Positions 42,288 to 53,215 of a stretch of DNA of 64,000 nt are shown piece by piece (within the stretch, counting starts at the first letter, position 1; each line of letters starts with the position of its first letter). Below the pieces are notes generated by a model, which was not told where the DNA came from, did no database searches, and saw only the letters and a program-made list of their open reading frames with translations. The DNA comes from Roseobacter sp. HKCCD6576-2 (GTDB lineage: Bacteria; Pseudomonadota; Alphaproteobacteria; Rhodobacterales; Rhodobacteraceae): positions 248,001 to 312,000 of the forward strand of contig NZ_WVNW01000004.1 in the NCBI RefSeq assembly GCF_013179285.1, given 5' to 3'. A program made the translations under genes and the position numbers.

Positions 42288-43808
42288 ATGAGCAGTCCAA
42301 AACCCGTTGTCCTTTGTATTCTCGATGGCTGGGGCCTGAACCCCTCACCAGAGGCCAATGCCCCGCATCTGGCCGCAACGCCGCATTTCGACCGGCTGAT
42401 GGCGACCTGCCCGAACGCGACCTTGGTCACTCATGGTCCCGATGTCGGCCTGCCCACCGGGCAGATGGGCAATTCCGAGGTTGGGCATACGAATATCGGC
42501 GCGGGTCGGATTGTGGCGATGGATCTCGGCATGATCGATCTGGCCATCGAAGACGGCAGTTTCTTTGAGAACGCCGCGCTTCTGGCCTTCATCAACGATC
42601 TGAAGACCTCCGGCGGCACCGCGCATTTGATGGGCGTGGTCTCCGATGGTGGGGTGCACGGGCATCTGACCCATATCCTCGCGGCGGCCAAGGCCGTGAC
42701 CGAGGCGGGTGTCCCGCTGATGATCCATGCGATTACCGATGGGCGCGACGTGCCGCCAAGTTCCGCTGACACATTCATCGAAACCCTGGTCAACATGCTT
42801 CCCGTGACGGCGCCCATTGGCACGATCATCGGGCGCTATTACGCGATGGACCGTGATAATCGGTGGGATCGGGTCGAGCAGGCCTATGACGCCATAATCA
42901 AAGGCCAAGGCGCGATGACGGCGGACACCCCGGTCGATGCGATTGCAGACGCCTATGCCCGGGGCGAAACCGATGAGTTCATTCTGCCCACCGTCCTGGG
43001 CGGCTATCAGGGCGTCAAAGACGGCGATGGCGTCTTCTGTCTCAATTTCCGTGCCGACCGGGCGCGGGAGATTCTCCGCGCGATCGGCGAACCGGGGTTC
43101 GCGGAGTTTACGACCGGCCCTCGACCCAAGCTCGCGGCGTTCCTTGGCATGGTCGATTATTCGACCGAGCACACCGCTTATATGACCACCGCCTATCCGA
43201 AACAGAAGCTGACCAACACGCTCGGCGAATGGGTCGCAAAACACGGGCTGCGGCAGTTCCGCCTGGCAGAAACCGAGAAATACCCGCATGTGACTTTCTT
43301 CCTGAACGGCGGCAAAGAAGCCCCGGAAGAGGGGGAAGATCGTTACATGCCGAAATCGCCCAAAGTCGCGACCTATGACTTGCAGCCCGAAATGTCTGCA
43401 CCTGAGGTTAGCGACAAATTCGTCGAGGCGATTGAGGCGGGATATGACCTGATCGTCGTCAACTATGCCAACCCCGATATGGTGGGCCATACCGGCGATT
43501 TGCAGGCCGCGATGAAAGCTTGCGAGGCTGTTGATACAGGGCTTGGTCGTGCCTTGGTGGCGTTGGAAAAGGCCGGCGGCGCGATGATCGTCACCGCCGA
43601 TCACGGCAATTGCGAAGTGATGATCGACCCGCAAACGGGTGGGCCGCACACCGCACACACCTTGAGCCCGGTGCTAGTGATTCTCGTCGGCGGGCCGGAG
43701 GGCGCCACACTGCGCCAGGGGCGTTTGGCCGATCTCGCGCCGACCCTTCTGGAGCTGATGGGGCTGGAGCAGCCGTCCGAGATGACCGGGAAAAGCCTGA
43801 TCGCATGA
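42288..43808 (+). CDS. gpmI: 2,3-bisphosphoglycerate-independent phosphoglycerate mutase
   Basis: A 506-residue Mn-dependent enzyme interconverting 3- and 2-phosphoglycerate. Seen: CILDGWG with the metal Asp, the phosphoserine motif MGNSEVGHTNIGAG, ITDGRDVPP, NFRADRAREI and the C-terminal metal site TADHGNCE with GPHTAHT. Full length. Start at ATG 42288; ribosome site is weak. The stop overlaps the envC-like ATG. Confidence 0.96.
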   Translation: MSSPKPVVLCILDGWGLNPSPEANAPHLAATPHFDRLMATCPNATLVTHGPDVGLPTGQMGNSEVGHTNIGAGRIVAMDLGMIDLAIEDGSFFENAALLAFINDLKTSGGTAHLMGVVSDGGVHGHLTHILAAAKAVTEAGVPLMIHAITDGRDVPPSSADTFIETLVNMLPVTAPIGTIIGRYYAMDRDNRWDRVEQAYDAIIKGQGAMTADTPVDAIADAYARGETDEFILPTVLGGYQGVKDGDGVFCLNFRADRAREILRAIGEPGFAEFTTGPRPKLAAFLGMVDYSTEHTAYMTTAYPKQKLTNTLGEWVAKHGLRQFRLAETEKYPHVTFFLNGGKEAPEEGEDRYMPKSPKVATYDLQPEMSAPEVSDKFVEAIEAGYDLIVVNYANPDMVGHTGDLQAAMKACEAVDTGLGRALVALEKAGGAMIVTADHGNCEVMIDPQTGGPHTAHTLSPVLVILVGGPEGATLRQGRLADLAPTLLELMGLEQPSEMTGKSLIA

Positions 43809-44944
43809 GTGCCTGGGCCGCCCGGTTTGCCCTGATCCTCGGCCTCGCTTGGCCGAGCCTGACCCTATCGCAATCCGACCCGGCGCTGACCGCGCAACGC
43901 GCCGCGCAGATGCTGGATGCCGCCGCCACCTCGCTTGTGGAGGCCGATGGCGCCCGCGACCGGGTAGAAGCGCTCACCGAAACCGTGCGGGCCTATGAAG
44001 AGGGACTCCTGGCGCTCCGCGAAGGCATCCGCCGCGCCGCGCAACGAGAGCAAACCATTCTCGTGGTGTTCGAGGCGGAACGGGACCGTCTGGCCCGACT
44101 CTTGGGGGTGCTGCAAACCATGGAACGTGCGCCTGCGCCGCTGTTGATGCTGCACCCTTCCGGCCCGGTCGGCACCGCCCGGTCTGGCATGATCTTGTCT
44201 GATGTCAGCCCCGCCATCGCCAGAGAAGCCGCCCGGCTACAAGCGCAGCTTGAGGAAATCGCGCTCCTGCGGGCGCTGCAAGACAGCGCGCTTGAGCAGT
44301 TGAGCGGCGGGTTGATCGGCGCACAAGACGCCCGGTCGCAGCTGTCGCAAGCCATTGCCGACCGTCGTGTTCTGCCTGATCGGTTCGAGCTGAACACCGA
44401 CGCCATGCTGCAATTGATGGAAAGCGTCGATTCGCTCGACAGTTTTGCCGAAAGCCTGCGCGCTCAGCCTGCTGAGACCGACCTCAGCGGCTTTGATCTC
44501 CCCGACTTCACCGATGCCCGAGGGACACTTCCGCTGCCGGTTCTGGGCCGGGTCTTGCGAGGCTTCAACGACGAAGATGCCGCCGGAATCACCCGCCCCG
44601 GCCTGGTTTTGGCGACTCAAGCCCAAGCGATGGTCACCACGCCTTGGCCCGCAACCGTGCGCTATGCCGGGCCGCTGCTCGACTACGGCACGGTCGTGAT
44701 TCTTGAACCCGATGGCGATTATTTGTTGGTTTTAGCGGGTTTGGCCGATGTTTTTGTCCGTGCCGGTGAAGTCTTGTCGCCCACAGCCCCGATCGGCTTG
44801 ATGGGTGGCGCGCCCGAAACCAGCGACAACGTGATTGTCACAAATGCGCAAGGTGGTGGCGGAGACCTATCAGAAACGCTTTATATAGAGCTAAGAGAAG
44901 CAAACGTGCCCGTGGACCCGACCGAGTGGTTCATCACTGAATAA
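43805..44944 (+). CDS. EnvC-like murein hydrolase activator (degenerate LytM)
   Basis: A 379-residue exported protein: signal peptide (about 1-22), coiled coils (about 25-120 and 135-190) and a C-terminal LytM/M23-like domain (about 250-375). The LytM zinc ligands are lost: the region after GFNDEDAAGITRPG lacks the expected His and Asp, and the usual YAHL is replaced by VLAGL. Such degenerate domains activate amidases rather than cut peptidoglycan, as in EnvC during cell separation. Start ATG overlaps gpmI; ctpA follows after 20 bases, a conserved order. Confidence 0.88.
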   Translation: MSAWAARFALILGLAWPSLTLSQSDPALTAQRAAQMLDAAATSLVEADGARDRVEALTETVRAYEEGLLALREGIRRAAQREQTILVVFEAERDRLARLLGVLQTMERAPAPLLMLHPSGPVGTARSGMILSDVSPAIAREAARLQAQLEEIALLRALQDSALEQLSGGLIGAQDARSQLSQAIADRRVLPDRFELNTDAMLQLMESVDSLDSFAESLRAQPAETDLSGFDLPDFTDARGTLPLPVLGRVLRGFNDEDAAGITRPGLVLATQAQAMVTTPWPATVRYAGPLLDYGTVVILEPDGDYLLVLAGLADVFVRAGEVLSPTAPIGLMGGAPETSDNVIVTNAQGGGGDLSETLYIELREANVPVDPTEWFITE

Positions 44945-44964
44945 GAGATGAGGAATAGGTTTCT

Positions 44965-46290
44965 ATGAAAAGATTTGTCATGGCGGCCCTTGGTGGAACG
45001 GCAGCGGGTATCCTGCTGACAACGCAAATCGCCGGCCCGCTGATTGCCCAGGAAAACGCCAATAACGCGTCGGTCTATGAGCAGCTTGACCTGTTCGGCG
45101 ATATCTTCGAGCGGATCCGCGGCAACTACGTGGAAGAGGTAGATGAGGCCGCGCTGATCGAAGCGGCGATCAACGGTATGCTGACCTCGCTCGATCCGCA
45201 TTCCAGCTATCTCCCCCCCCGCGACTACGACACGATGCAGGTGCAGACCCGAGGCGAATTTGGCGGCTTGGGTATCGAAGTGACCCAGGAAGAGGGTTTC
45301 GTCCGCGTCATCACACCGATGGATGACACACCCGCGATGGAGGCTGGCGTCGAGGCCGGTGATTTCATCACCCATGTGGATGGTGAGGCGCTTCTGGGCC
45401 TGACCCTGGAACAATCCGTGGATCTGATGCGCGGGCCAGTTGGCTCGGAGATCGTGATTACGGTCGTGCGCGAAGAGGTTGACGAGCCTTTTGACATCAC
45501 GATTGTCCGCGACCGCATCCGCCTGACCGCCGTGCGCACAAGGCTTGAAGGCAACACGGCGATCCTACGCGTCTCAACGTTCAACGATCAGACCTATCCA
45601 AATCTGCAAGAAGGGCTAGAAGAACTGGTGACCGAAGTGGGGGGCTTGGAAAATCTCGACGGTGTCGTGCTGGACCTGCGCAACAATCCTGGTGGCCTCC
45701 TGACCCAGGCGATCCGCGTCTCTGACGCCTTCTTGGAGCAGGGCGAAATCGTCTCGACTCGCGGGCGGGAGCCGGGCGATGGCGAGCGCTTCAACGCCAC
45801 ACCTGGCGATCTGATCGAAGGCCGTCCCGTTGTCGTTCTGATCAATGGTGGCTCGGCCTCAGCCTCTGAGATCGTCGCGGGTGCCCTGCAAGATCACCGC
45901 CGTGCGGTCGTCGTCGGCACCAACAGCTTCGGCAAGGGCTCGGTTCAGACCGTCATGCCGCTCCAGGGCGAGGGCGCGATGCGTTTGACGACGTCGCTCT
46001 ACTACACGCCGTCCGGTCGCTCGATCCAAGCACTTGGCGTCGCCCCCGACATCTTGGTTGAGCAGCGGGAGCCGGTGGAGGTGTCCGACGAAGATCAACC
46101 GCTGCGGACAGAAGCCAGCCTGCGCGGCTCGCTACAAAACTCGACCCTGACCGAGGATGAGATTCGTCAGTTGGAAGAGGAGCAGGCCGTGGCCGAAGCC
46201 ACCGCCGAGTTGCGAAATCAGGATTATCAACTGGCCTATGCCATCGACATCCTGACCGGCCTGAACGCGCTCGCCCCTGGCAGCCAGTAA
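44965..46290 (+). CDS. ctpA: C-terminal processing peptidase (S41)
   Basis: A 441-residue serine protease exported by an N-terminal signal (about residues 1-28). A PDZ domain spans about 95-170 (GGLGIEV, VEAGDFITHVDG), and the S41 catalytic core about 190-380, with Ser299 in NGGSASASEIV and Lys324 in SFGKGSVQT as the dyad. It trims periplasmic proteins from the C-terminus, probably including cell-wall hydrolases. Position behind the envC-like gene is conserved. Confidence 0.95.
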   Translation: MKRFVMAALGGTAAGILLTTQIAGPLIAQENANNASVYEQLDLFGDIFERIRGNYVEEVDEAALIEAAINGMLTSLDPHSSYLPPRDYDTMQVQTRGEFGGLGIEVTQEEGFVRVITPMDDTPAMEAGVEAGDFITHVDGEALLGLTLEQSVDLMRGPVGSEIVITVVREEVDEPFDITIVRDRIRLTAVRTRLEGNTAILRVSTFNDQTYPNLQEGLEELVTEVGGLENLDGVVLDLRNNPGGLLTQAIRVSDAFLEQGEIVSTRGREPGDGERFNATPGDLIEGRPVVVLINGGSASASEIVAGALQDHRRAVVVGTNSFGKGSVQTVMPLQGEGAMRLTTSLYYTPSGRSIQALGVAPDILVEQREPVEVSDEDQPLRTEASLRGSLQNSTLTEDEIRQLEEEQAVAEATAELRNQDYQLAYAIDILTGLNALAPGSQ

Positions 46291-46297
46291 GCCGCCG

Positions 46298-46777
46298 ATG
46301 ACGCCGGGCGAGATCGCGGCGCTGCCCTACCGGCCTTGCGTCGGCGTTGTGTTGATCAACGCCGACGGATTGGTTTTTGCCGGTCAACGCGCCGATATGG
46401 AGACGCCCGCCTGGCAGATGCCGCAAGGCGGGGTCGATAAAGGCGAAACGCCAAAAGCGGCCGCGTTTCGCGAGCTTCTTGAGGAAACCGGCGTGGCAGC
46501 CAATCATGTGACACTTCTGGGACAGACCGCCGATTGGCTGCCTTATGATCTGCCGCCTGAGGTTGTCCCCAAACGATGGGGCGGCAAATACCGCGGCCAG
46601 AAACAGATGTGGTATCTGATGCGGCTCGACGCAGGCGACGAGGTGATCAACCTCACCTATAAAGATGTCGAATTCTCGCAGTGGCGCTGGATGACCGGCC
46701 AGGATTTGCTCAATGTGATCGTCCCGTTCAAACAGCCGATCTATGAGGCGGTTTTGACGGAGTTCGGGCTGGTTTGA
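46298..46777 (+). CDS. rppH: RNA pyrophosphohydrolase
   Basis: A 159-residue Nudix enzyme that removes pyrophosphate from 5'-triphosphorylated mRNA, starting decay, or hydrolyses dinucleoside polyphosphates. The Nudix box is complete (GGVDKGETPKAAAFRELLEE). It opens with LPYRPCVGVVLINADGLVFA and has the KRWGGKYRGQKQMWYLMR segment of the RppH/IalA branch. It starts 7 bases after ctpA and closes this operon. Confidence 0.95.
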   Translation: MTPGEIAALPYRPCVGVVLINADGLVFAGQRADMETPAWQMPQGGVDKGETPKAAAFRELLEETGVAANHVTLLGQTADWLPYDLPPEVVPKRWGGKYRGQKQMWYLMRLDAGDEVINLTYKDVEFSQWRWMTGQDLLNVIVPFKQPIYEAVLTEFGLV

Positions 46778-46918
46778 GCTTCGGTGATCTTTGGCCGGTC
46801 CACCCCCGCTAAGCGCACCACTGTGCACAAGATCGTGACGCCAACCGCAGGAACATAAACTGATGAAAGTGATTTGCGGCCTAGACGGCGAGACCCGCAG
46901 ATCGGCGCAGAAACACGG

Positions 46919-47908
46919 CTAAAGCCCGAATTTCCGACGCCGCTGTCCGACGGCTTTCATCACCCGGACCAACTCATGGCTGATCCCCGGTTCTGACAGG
47001 GCATGACCGGCGGCTTTGATCATCTGCAACCGGCCATTGTGCCACCCATTGGCCAGCATCTGCGCCGAGAGTGGCGGGCAGATCATGTCATAGCGCCCCT
47101 GCACAATAGTGCCGGGGATATGGGCGATGCGGTAGAGATCACGGAGAATCTGCCCGTCTTCCTGCAAGAAACACCGGTTTATGAAGTAGTGATTCTCCAG
47201 CCGCGCAAAGGCCCGCGCATAATCCGCCGGGCTTTCGCCACCGCCGCCATCGCTATCCATCGAGGCCAGCGCGTTTTCCCAACTGGCCCAGGCCCGGGCA
47301 AACCGTGTCTCGACCATCAAATCGCCGGAAAAGAGCCGCCGGTTATAGGCCGCGATCAGGTCGCCGCGCTCTTCCTCCGGGATCATGTTCCGAAACTTCG
47401 CCCACTGCTCGGGCCAAAACTGCCCGGCACCGCCACCATAGAACCATTTTAGCTCCCGCTCGGTGGACAGAAACACCCCACGCAGCGCCAAATAGGCCAC
47501 TGATTGCGGATGGGTTTCGGCGTAAATCAACGCGAGTGTCGCCCCCCAAGACCCACCAAACACCGCCCAACGGTCGATCCCAAGGGTTTCTTGAATGCGC
47601 TCGATATCGTCGACGAGATCCCAGGTCGTGTTGGCATTGATCGCCGCATGGGGCCGCGACCGGCCACAGCCCCGTTGATCAAACAGGATGATGCGCCAAT
47701 CCTCAGGGTCAAAATAACGCCGCATCGCCGGGCTACATCCGCCACCCGGCCCGCCATGCAGCACCACAACCGGCGCCCCTTTAGGGTTGCCGCATTGTTC
47801 GACATAGATCTGATGCCCGTCGCCCACGTCGAGCATCCGCTGATCATAAGGGTCGATCGGCGGAAACAGATGCGCGGCTGCGCGCTTTTGGCCAGAGAAT
47901 TTGTCCAT
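46919..47908 (-). CDS. pip: Proline iminopeptidase
   Basis: A 329-residue alpha/beta hydrolase that removes N-terminal proline from peptides. Seen: the oxyanion HGGPGGG, FDQRGCGRSRPH, the nucleophile Ser in FGGSWGATLALIYA, the Asp in QGRYDMICP, and the late His in AAGHALSEPG. Length is typical. Start at the ATG giving MDKFSGQKRAAAHLFPP, preceded by AGGACGG. Divergent from ubiG over a 72-base gap that must hold both promoters. Confidence 0.94.
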   Translation of the reverse strand: MDKFSGQKRAAAHLFPPIDPYDQRMLDVGDGHQIYVEQCGNPKGAPVVVLHGGPGGGCSPAMRRYFDPEDWRIILFDQRGCGRSRPHAAINANTTWDLVDDIERIQETLGIDRWAVFGGSWGATLALIYAETHPQSVAYLALRGVFLSTERELKWFYGGGAGQFWPEQWAKFRNMIPEEERGDLIAAYNRRLFSGDLMVETRFARAWASWENALASMDSDGGGGESPADYARAFARLENHYFINRCFLQEDGQILRDLYRIAHIPGTIVQGRYDMICPPLSAQMLANGWHNGRLQMIKAAGHALSEPGISHELVRVMKAVGQRRRKFGL

Positions 47909-47980
47909 CGCCGTCCTATATAGACCTCTGTAAAAGGTCTGACATGGCCGACACAGTGCCAAGATCGGAAAGGGAAGTCC

Positions 47981-48727
47981 ATGAGCACCGCGACGCAAAC
48001 TGTCGATGCTGGCGAGATTGCTAAATTTGAGGCAATGGCGGCGGAGTGGTGGGACCCCCATGGCAAGTTCAAACCGCTGCATATGCTGAACCCGACGCGG
48101 CTGGACTATATCACGACGCAGATCGCCGCCGAATTTGGGCGTGACCTAAAGACCGACATGCCCTTCGCCGGTTTGCGGATTCTCGATATCGGCTGCGGCG
48201 GCGGGCTGTTGTCGGAACCCATGGCGCGACTCGGCGCCGAGGTGGTCGGCGCCGATGCCGCCGAGCGCAACATTCCCGTCGCGCAGGTCCACGCAGAACA
48301 ATCCGGCCTCGACATCGACTACCGCCATACGACTGCAGAGGCCCTGGCCGAAGCTGGAGAGCAGTTCCACGTGGTTCTCAACATGGAAGTGGTCGAACAT
48401 GTCGCCGACCCGCAGGGTTATCTGACCGCCTGCCAGCAGCTCCTGAAACCCGGCGGGCTGATGATCTGCTCCACCATCAACCGAAACCCCAAAAGTTTCG
48501 CGATGGCGATTGTCGGCGCGGAATATGTGATGCGCTGGCTGCCGAAAGGCACCCATGAGTGGCAGAAATTCATCACGCCCGATGAGCTTTTTGGTCTCAT
48601 CGCGAACGCAGGCCTCACGCCCGTGGACCGCAAAGGCTTCGTCTTCAACCCAATCGCCTGGACCTGGAGCCTCTCCGACCGCGATCTGAGCGTGAACTAT
48701 GTGACGGCCAGCACGAAGCCGGCTTGA
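47981..48727 (+). CDS. ubiG: Bifunctional 2-polyprenyl-6-hydroxyphenol methylase / 3-demethylubiquinol 3-O-methyltransferase
   Basis: A 248-residue SAM-dependent O-methyltransferase of ubiquinone synthesis. Seen: [19 protein letters not shown] at the start, the SAM motif [20 protein letters not shown], the [11 protein letters not shown] region, and the family-specific [14 protein letters not shown] with [10 protein letters not shown] near the end. The downstream 180 bases are non-coding, then the IS remnant begins. Confidence 0.96.
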   Translation: MSTATQTVDAGEIAKFEAMAAEWWDPHGKFKPLHMLNPTRLDYITTQIAAEFGRDLKTDMPFAGLRILDIGCGGGLLSEPMARLGAEVVGADAAERNIPVAQVHAEQSGLDIDYRHTTAEALAEAGEQFHVVLNMEVVEHVADPQGYLTACQQLLKPGGLMICSTINRNPKSFAMAIVGAEYVMRWLPKGTHEWQKFITPDELFGLIANAGLTPVDRKGFVFNPIAWTWSLSDRDLSVNYVTASTKPA

Positions 48728-48911
48728 GAGCCGATTTACTGGGCGAGGCCGTCGCAAGGATGAACCCAAAAGGACCATCTTGATAGGCGGTTCGACAATC
48801 TCGGACGGAAATCCCAGAATACCATTCGAAGGTCGGAACGTCTCTTAGGACCTCTGTTCGGCCGGTTATCGTGCCGACATCTGTGAACTGCCGGTACCCA
48901 TTGGATGTCAC

Positions 48912-49640
48912 GACGAAGAGCAATTGGTTGCCGACATGATCGAACTGGCTCGGCATACCGACGCTACGGTTATCGTCGGTTTGCAGCCTTGTTAAGAAAT
49001 GCCGGATGGTAAGCAAATGACAAGCATCGCACGCCCATGGCAGAGAGACGTGGTCAAACTGCCAATGAAACGACTAAGAAAGGGCGGCTTTGGCCACATA
49101 ACAGATCATGTGACCGGCCACGCCCAGAATATCGCGACCGCGTCTGGTGCTATGGCTTCCTAGATTGCGGAACCGACGATGGTAAGGTGCTCCGTATGCT
49201 CAACGTCATAGATGCATATAGCATGGGTTGCCTGGCTGTCCCGGTGAATCGCAAGCTGACGTCAGGCAGTGTGATCGATACCTTGAAAGACTTGTTCATC
49301 TTGCGAGCCGGCCTTCATTCCTTCGGTCTGACAGAGGGTCTAAGTTCGTTGCCTGACTAAGCATGGATCAAAACCTAGGCGTCATCGCGCCGGTAGCCCC
49401 TCGGAGAATGAGCATTGCCAGAGCTTCAATGTCCGGCTCCCAGAAGAGTTTCTCAACGGTGGAACCTTTTACAGCCTGCACGAGTCGTAAATCCTGATCT
49501 ATGGACAAAGGAAACACTACAATGCCGTCAGGCTAAACCGCACTCGAGGATAGTGTCCGCCAGCCCTGGAAACCATCATCTCGATGGATCAAGGGCTGGC
49601 CATGCTCTAACAATCAAATTGAACCACTAGGGTGGGGATG
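48912..49640 (+). pseudogene. Decayed IS3-family transposase OrfB and right end
   Basis: Pieces of an IS3 OrfB occur in order but in different frames with internal stops. They are DEEQLVADMIELAR (from 48912), RRYGYRRFAALLRNAGW then a stop, a catalytic-core stretch with KKGRLWPHN, RPEYRDRVWCYGF, RMLNVIDAYSMGCLAV and VIDTLKDLFILRAG (49070-49320), and the C-terminal ALETIISMDQGLAML with stop (49563-49610). After this, CAAATTGAACCACTAGGGTGGGG matches the usual right terminus of such elements. The DDE motif is incomplete and the left end (OrfA, left inverted repeat) is missing. It sits exactly at the boundary of the fucose gene cluster. Confidence 0.82.
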
Positions 49641-49641
49641 A

Positions 49642-50484
49642 TCAGCCCGCAACAACCCTTTGACGCTGTACGCCCAGGCCTCTGATGCCCAACACCATGC
49701 TGTCGCCGGTCTGGAGGTATTGCTCAGGCTTTTGCCCCATGCCCACACCCGGTGGCGTGCCGGTCGAGATCACATCGCCTGGCTGCAGGCTCATGAACTG
49801 CGACAGGTGAGACACAACGGTCGCCACGCCGAAGTGCATGGTGCGGGTCGACCCATCCTGAAAGCGCGTACCATTCACCTCGAGATACATCGGCAGGTCC
49901 TGCGGATCGGTCACCTCATCGCGGGTCACCAACCAGGGGCCGATCGGGCCGAACGTGTCGGCGGATTTTCCCTTTACCCATTGGCCGGAGCGATGCAGCT
50001 GAAAATCCCGCTCGCTCAGGTCATTAACCACACAATAGCCCGCGACATGATCCAGCGCCTCGGCTTCGGAGATGTATTTGGCGGGCTTGCCTATCACAAC
50101 GCCCAGTTCGACCTCCCAATCGGTTTTGACCGACCCGCGGGGGATTTCGACATCATCGTTTGGGCCGACAATGGCCGACGTCGCTTTGAAGAAGATCACC
50201 GGCTCTTCAGGCAATGCCATACCTGCCTCCGCCGCATGATCGGCGTAGTTCAGGCCGATGCAAATGAACTTGCCCACGTGCCCCACGCAGGGCCCGATAC
50301 GGGCATCGCTCGGCAGGGCGGGCAGACTTTCGGGGTCAAGCTGACGCAGCCGGGCAAGGCTCTCGTCGCTCAGCGCATCCCCCGACACATCGTCGATATG
50401 GGCCGAAAGATCTCGCGGCATGCCCGACGCATCCAGCAAGGCCGGTTTTTCTTGGCCCGCTGGGCCAACACGTAGCAGTTTCAT
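49642..50484 (-). CDS. FAH-family hydrolase, probable 2,4-diketo-3-deoxy-L-fuconate hydrolase
   Basis: A 280-residue fumarylacetoacetate-hydrolase-fold enzyme. Seen: the family motif GKFICIGLNYADHAAE, metal ligands in DWEVELGVVIGK, NDLSERDFQ and the C-terminal PGDVISTGTPPGVGMG. In non-phosphorylative 6-deoxyhexose pathways a member of this family cleaves the diketo acid to pyruvate and lactate. Here it is the last gene of the minus-strand operon, 9 bases after the SDR gene, which supports that role. Start ATG has AAGGAGA. Confidence 0.85.
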   Translation of the reverse strand: MKLLRVGPAGQEKPALLDASGMPRDLSAHIDDVSGDALSDESLARLRQLDPESLPALPSDARIGPCVGHVGKFICIGLNYADHAAEAGMALPEEPVIFFKATSAIVGPNDDVEIPRGSVKTDWEVELGVVIGKPAKYISEAEALDHVAGYCVVNDLSERDFQLHRSGQWVKGKSADTFGPIGPWLVTRDEVTDPQDLPMYLEVNGTRFQDGSTRTMHFGVATVVSHLSQFMSLQPGDVISTGTPPGVGMGQKPEQYLQTGDSMVLGIRGLGVQRQRVVAG

Positions 50485-50493
50485 GGTATCTCC

Positions 50494-52054
<1,561 letters not shown>

Positions 52055-52055
<1 letters not shown>

Positions 52056-52387
52056 CAGCGCTCCCCTTGAAGGGGATAGATCTGCTGCAATGGAGACCAG
52101 ACCGGCGCGTTTGGCGCTTCTGACAGTGGTGCCTGACAGGCTTTGGTGCAGGCCATCCAGTCGGCAAGCTCCGGCAAGGCCCGCAACCGTGCGCGGTCGG
52201 CATCCAGATCACTGCCCAGATAGTCGAAGCTGGCGATTGCATAACCCCCAAGCAAGTGCAGCCGATAGTCCGCATGCCCATGGGCCAGAAGCGCAGGCCC
52301 GACCGCAGGATCAGGGGCGCGGTGCATCGCCAGATACTCCTGCACATGACTCGGCAGGATTCGCGTGGCCATCAGATGTCGGGTCAT
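52055..52387 (-). CDS. L-fucose/L-rhamnose mutarotase (DUF718 family)
   Basis: A 110-residue protein of the RhaM-like family that interconverts anomers of 6-deoxyhexoses to speed dehydrogenase use. Seen: RILPSHVQEYLAMH with Tyr and His in the right spacing, HADYRLHLLGGYAIASFDY, and a late PELADWMACTKACQ plus LQQIYPLQ. The usual RHxxIWP motif is altered, so it is a divergent member. Start is the ATG overlapping the permease stop by 4 bases; the stop overlaps the lactonase ATG. Confidence 0.83.
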
Positions 52388-53211
52388 TTGGTTGCCCCCT
52401 GCGTTAGGCCCGAGACCAGCTTCTTCTGCAAAGGCAGGAACAAGAGCAGCGTTGGCACTGTCGCGACCACGGAGCCCGCCATAACTGCCCCCCAATCGAC
52501 CTGCACATCGCCGAAATACTGGTAAAGGCCCAGAGGAATGGTTTTCAGCCCATCCTCGGTGATCAGAGCCAGCGCCAACAGGTATTCCGACCAGCTTTGC
52601 AGGAAGCCGAAGGTGGCCGCCGCAACCAGACCGGGCCACATGATCGGCAAGATCACCAGGCGGATCACCTGAAACCGGTTCGCCCCATCGACAATCGCCG
52701 CTTCATCGAGCGCCTTGGGGATCGTCGTTAGATAACCCACCAGCAGGTAGATGGTGAACGGCGTGACAAAGGCCGCGTAACATAGGATCAAGCCGATATG
52801 GCTGTTGATCAGGCCGCTGCGGGCGAAAAAGATAAAGATCGGATTAACCAGGATGATCCAGGGAAAGAACTGCCCCCCCATAATCGCGCCAAAGACGAAG
52901 CCCCGCCCCGGGAAGCGGAACCGCGACAGCCCGTATGCGGCAAACAGCGAGATCGTGCAGGCGAGCACTGTCGCCGCCGCGCAGATATAGAGCGAATTGA
53001 AGACATAGACGAAATACCCATCCGACAGGATCGACAGGTAGTTATCGAGAGTGAAGCCCCCGTCGCTTGAGACCAGTGACACCGAGATATTCTGGATCGA
53101 GCCCCGGAAGACGAAGGCTGCGGGGGCCAGGAGAAACACCATGAAGAGGGTGACGGCCAGAAACATGCCACCATTTTCAATGGTTCTTGCCAGACGTTCG
53201 CGCATTGCCAT
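52384..53211 (-). CDS. Carbohydrate ABC transporter permease (MalG type)
   Basis: A 275-residue inner-membrane protein with six spans and the EAA loop DEAAIVDGANRFQVIRLVILP (about residues 180-200) that docks the ATPase. It pairs with the MalF-type permease upstream (5 bases away) for uptake of the sugar handled by the cluster. Its C-terminus KLVSGLTQGATK is a common MalG ending. A slightly shorter start (the second Met) is possible. Confidence 0.93.
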   Translation of the reverse strand: MAMRERLARTIENGGMFLAVTLFMVFLLAPAAFVFRGSIQNISVSLVSSDGGFTLDNYLSILSDGYFVYVFNSLYICAAATVLACTISLFAAYGLSRFRFPGRGFVFGAIMGGQFFPWIILVNPIFIFFARSGLINSHIGLILCYAAFVTPFTIYLLVGYLTTIPKALDEAAIVDGANRFQVIRLVILPIMWPGLVAAATFGFLQSWSEYLLALALITEDGLKTIPLGLYQYFGDVQVDWGAVMAGSVVATVPTLLLFLPLQKKLVSGLTQGATK

Positions 53212-53215
53212 TTCC

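Noticed and set aside
46778-46918. 18-codon ORF after rppH
   Set aside because: Too short, without conserved features or terminator; cannot be told from chance.
48645-49016. 123-codon minus-strand ORF downstream of ubiG
   Set aside because: It overlaps the ubiG 3' end and the IS3 remnant, has no ribosome site and no family match; most likely chance.
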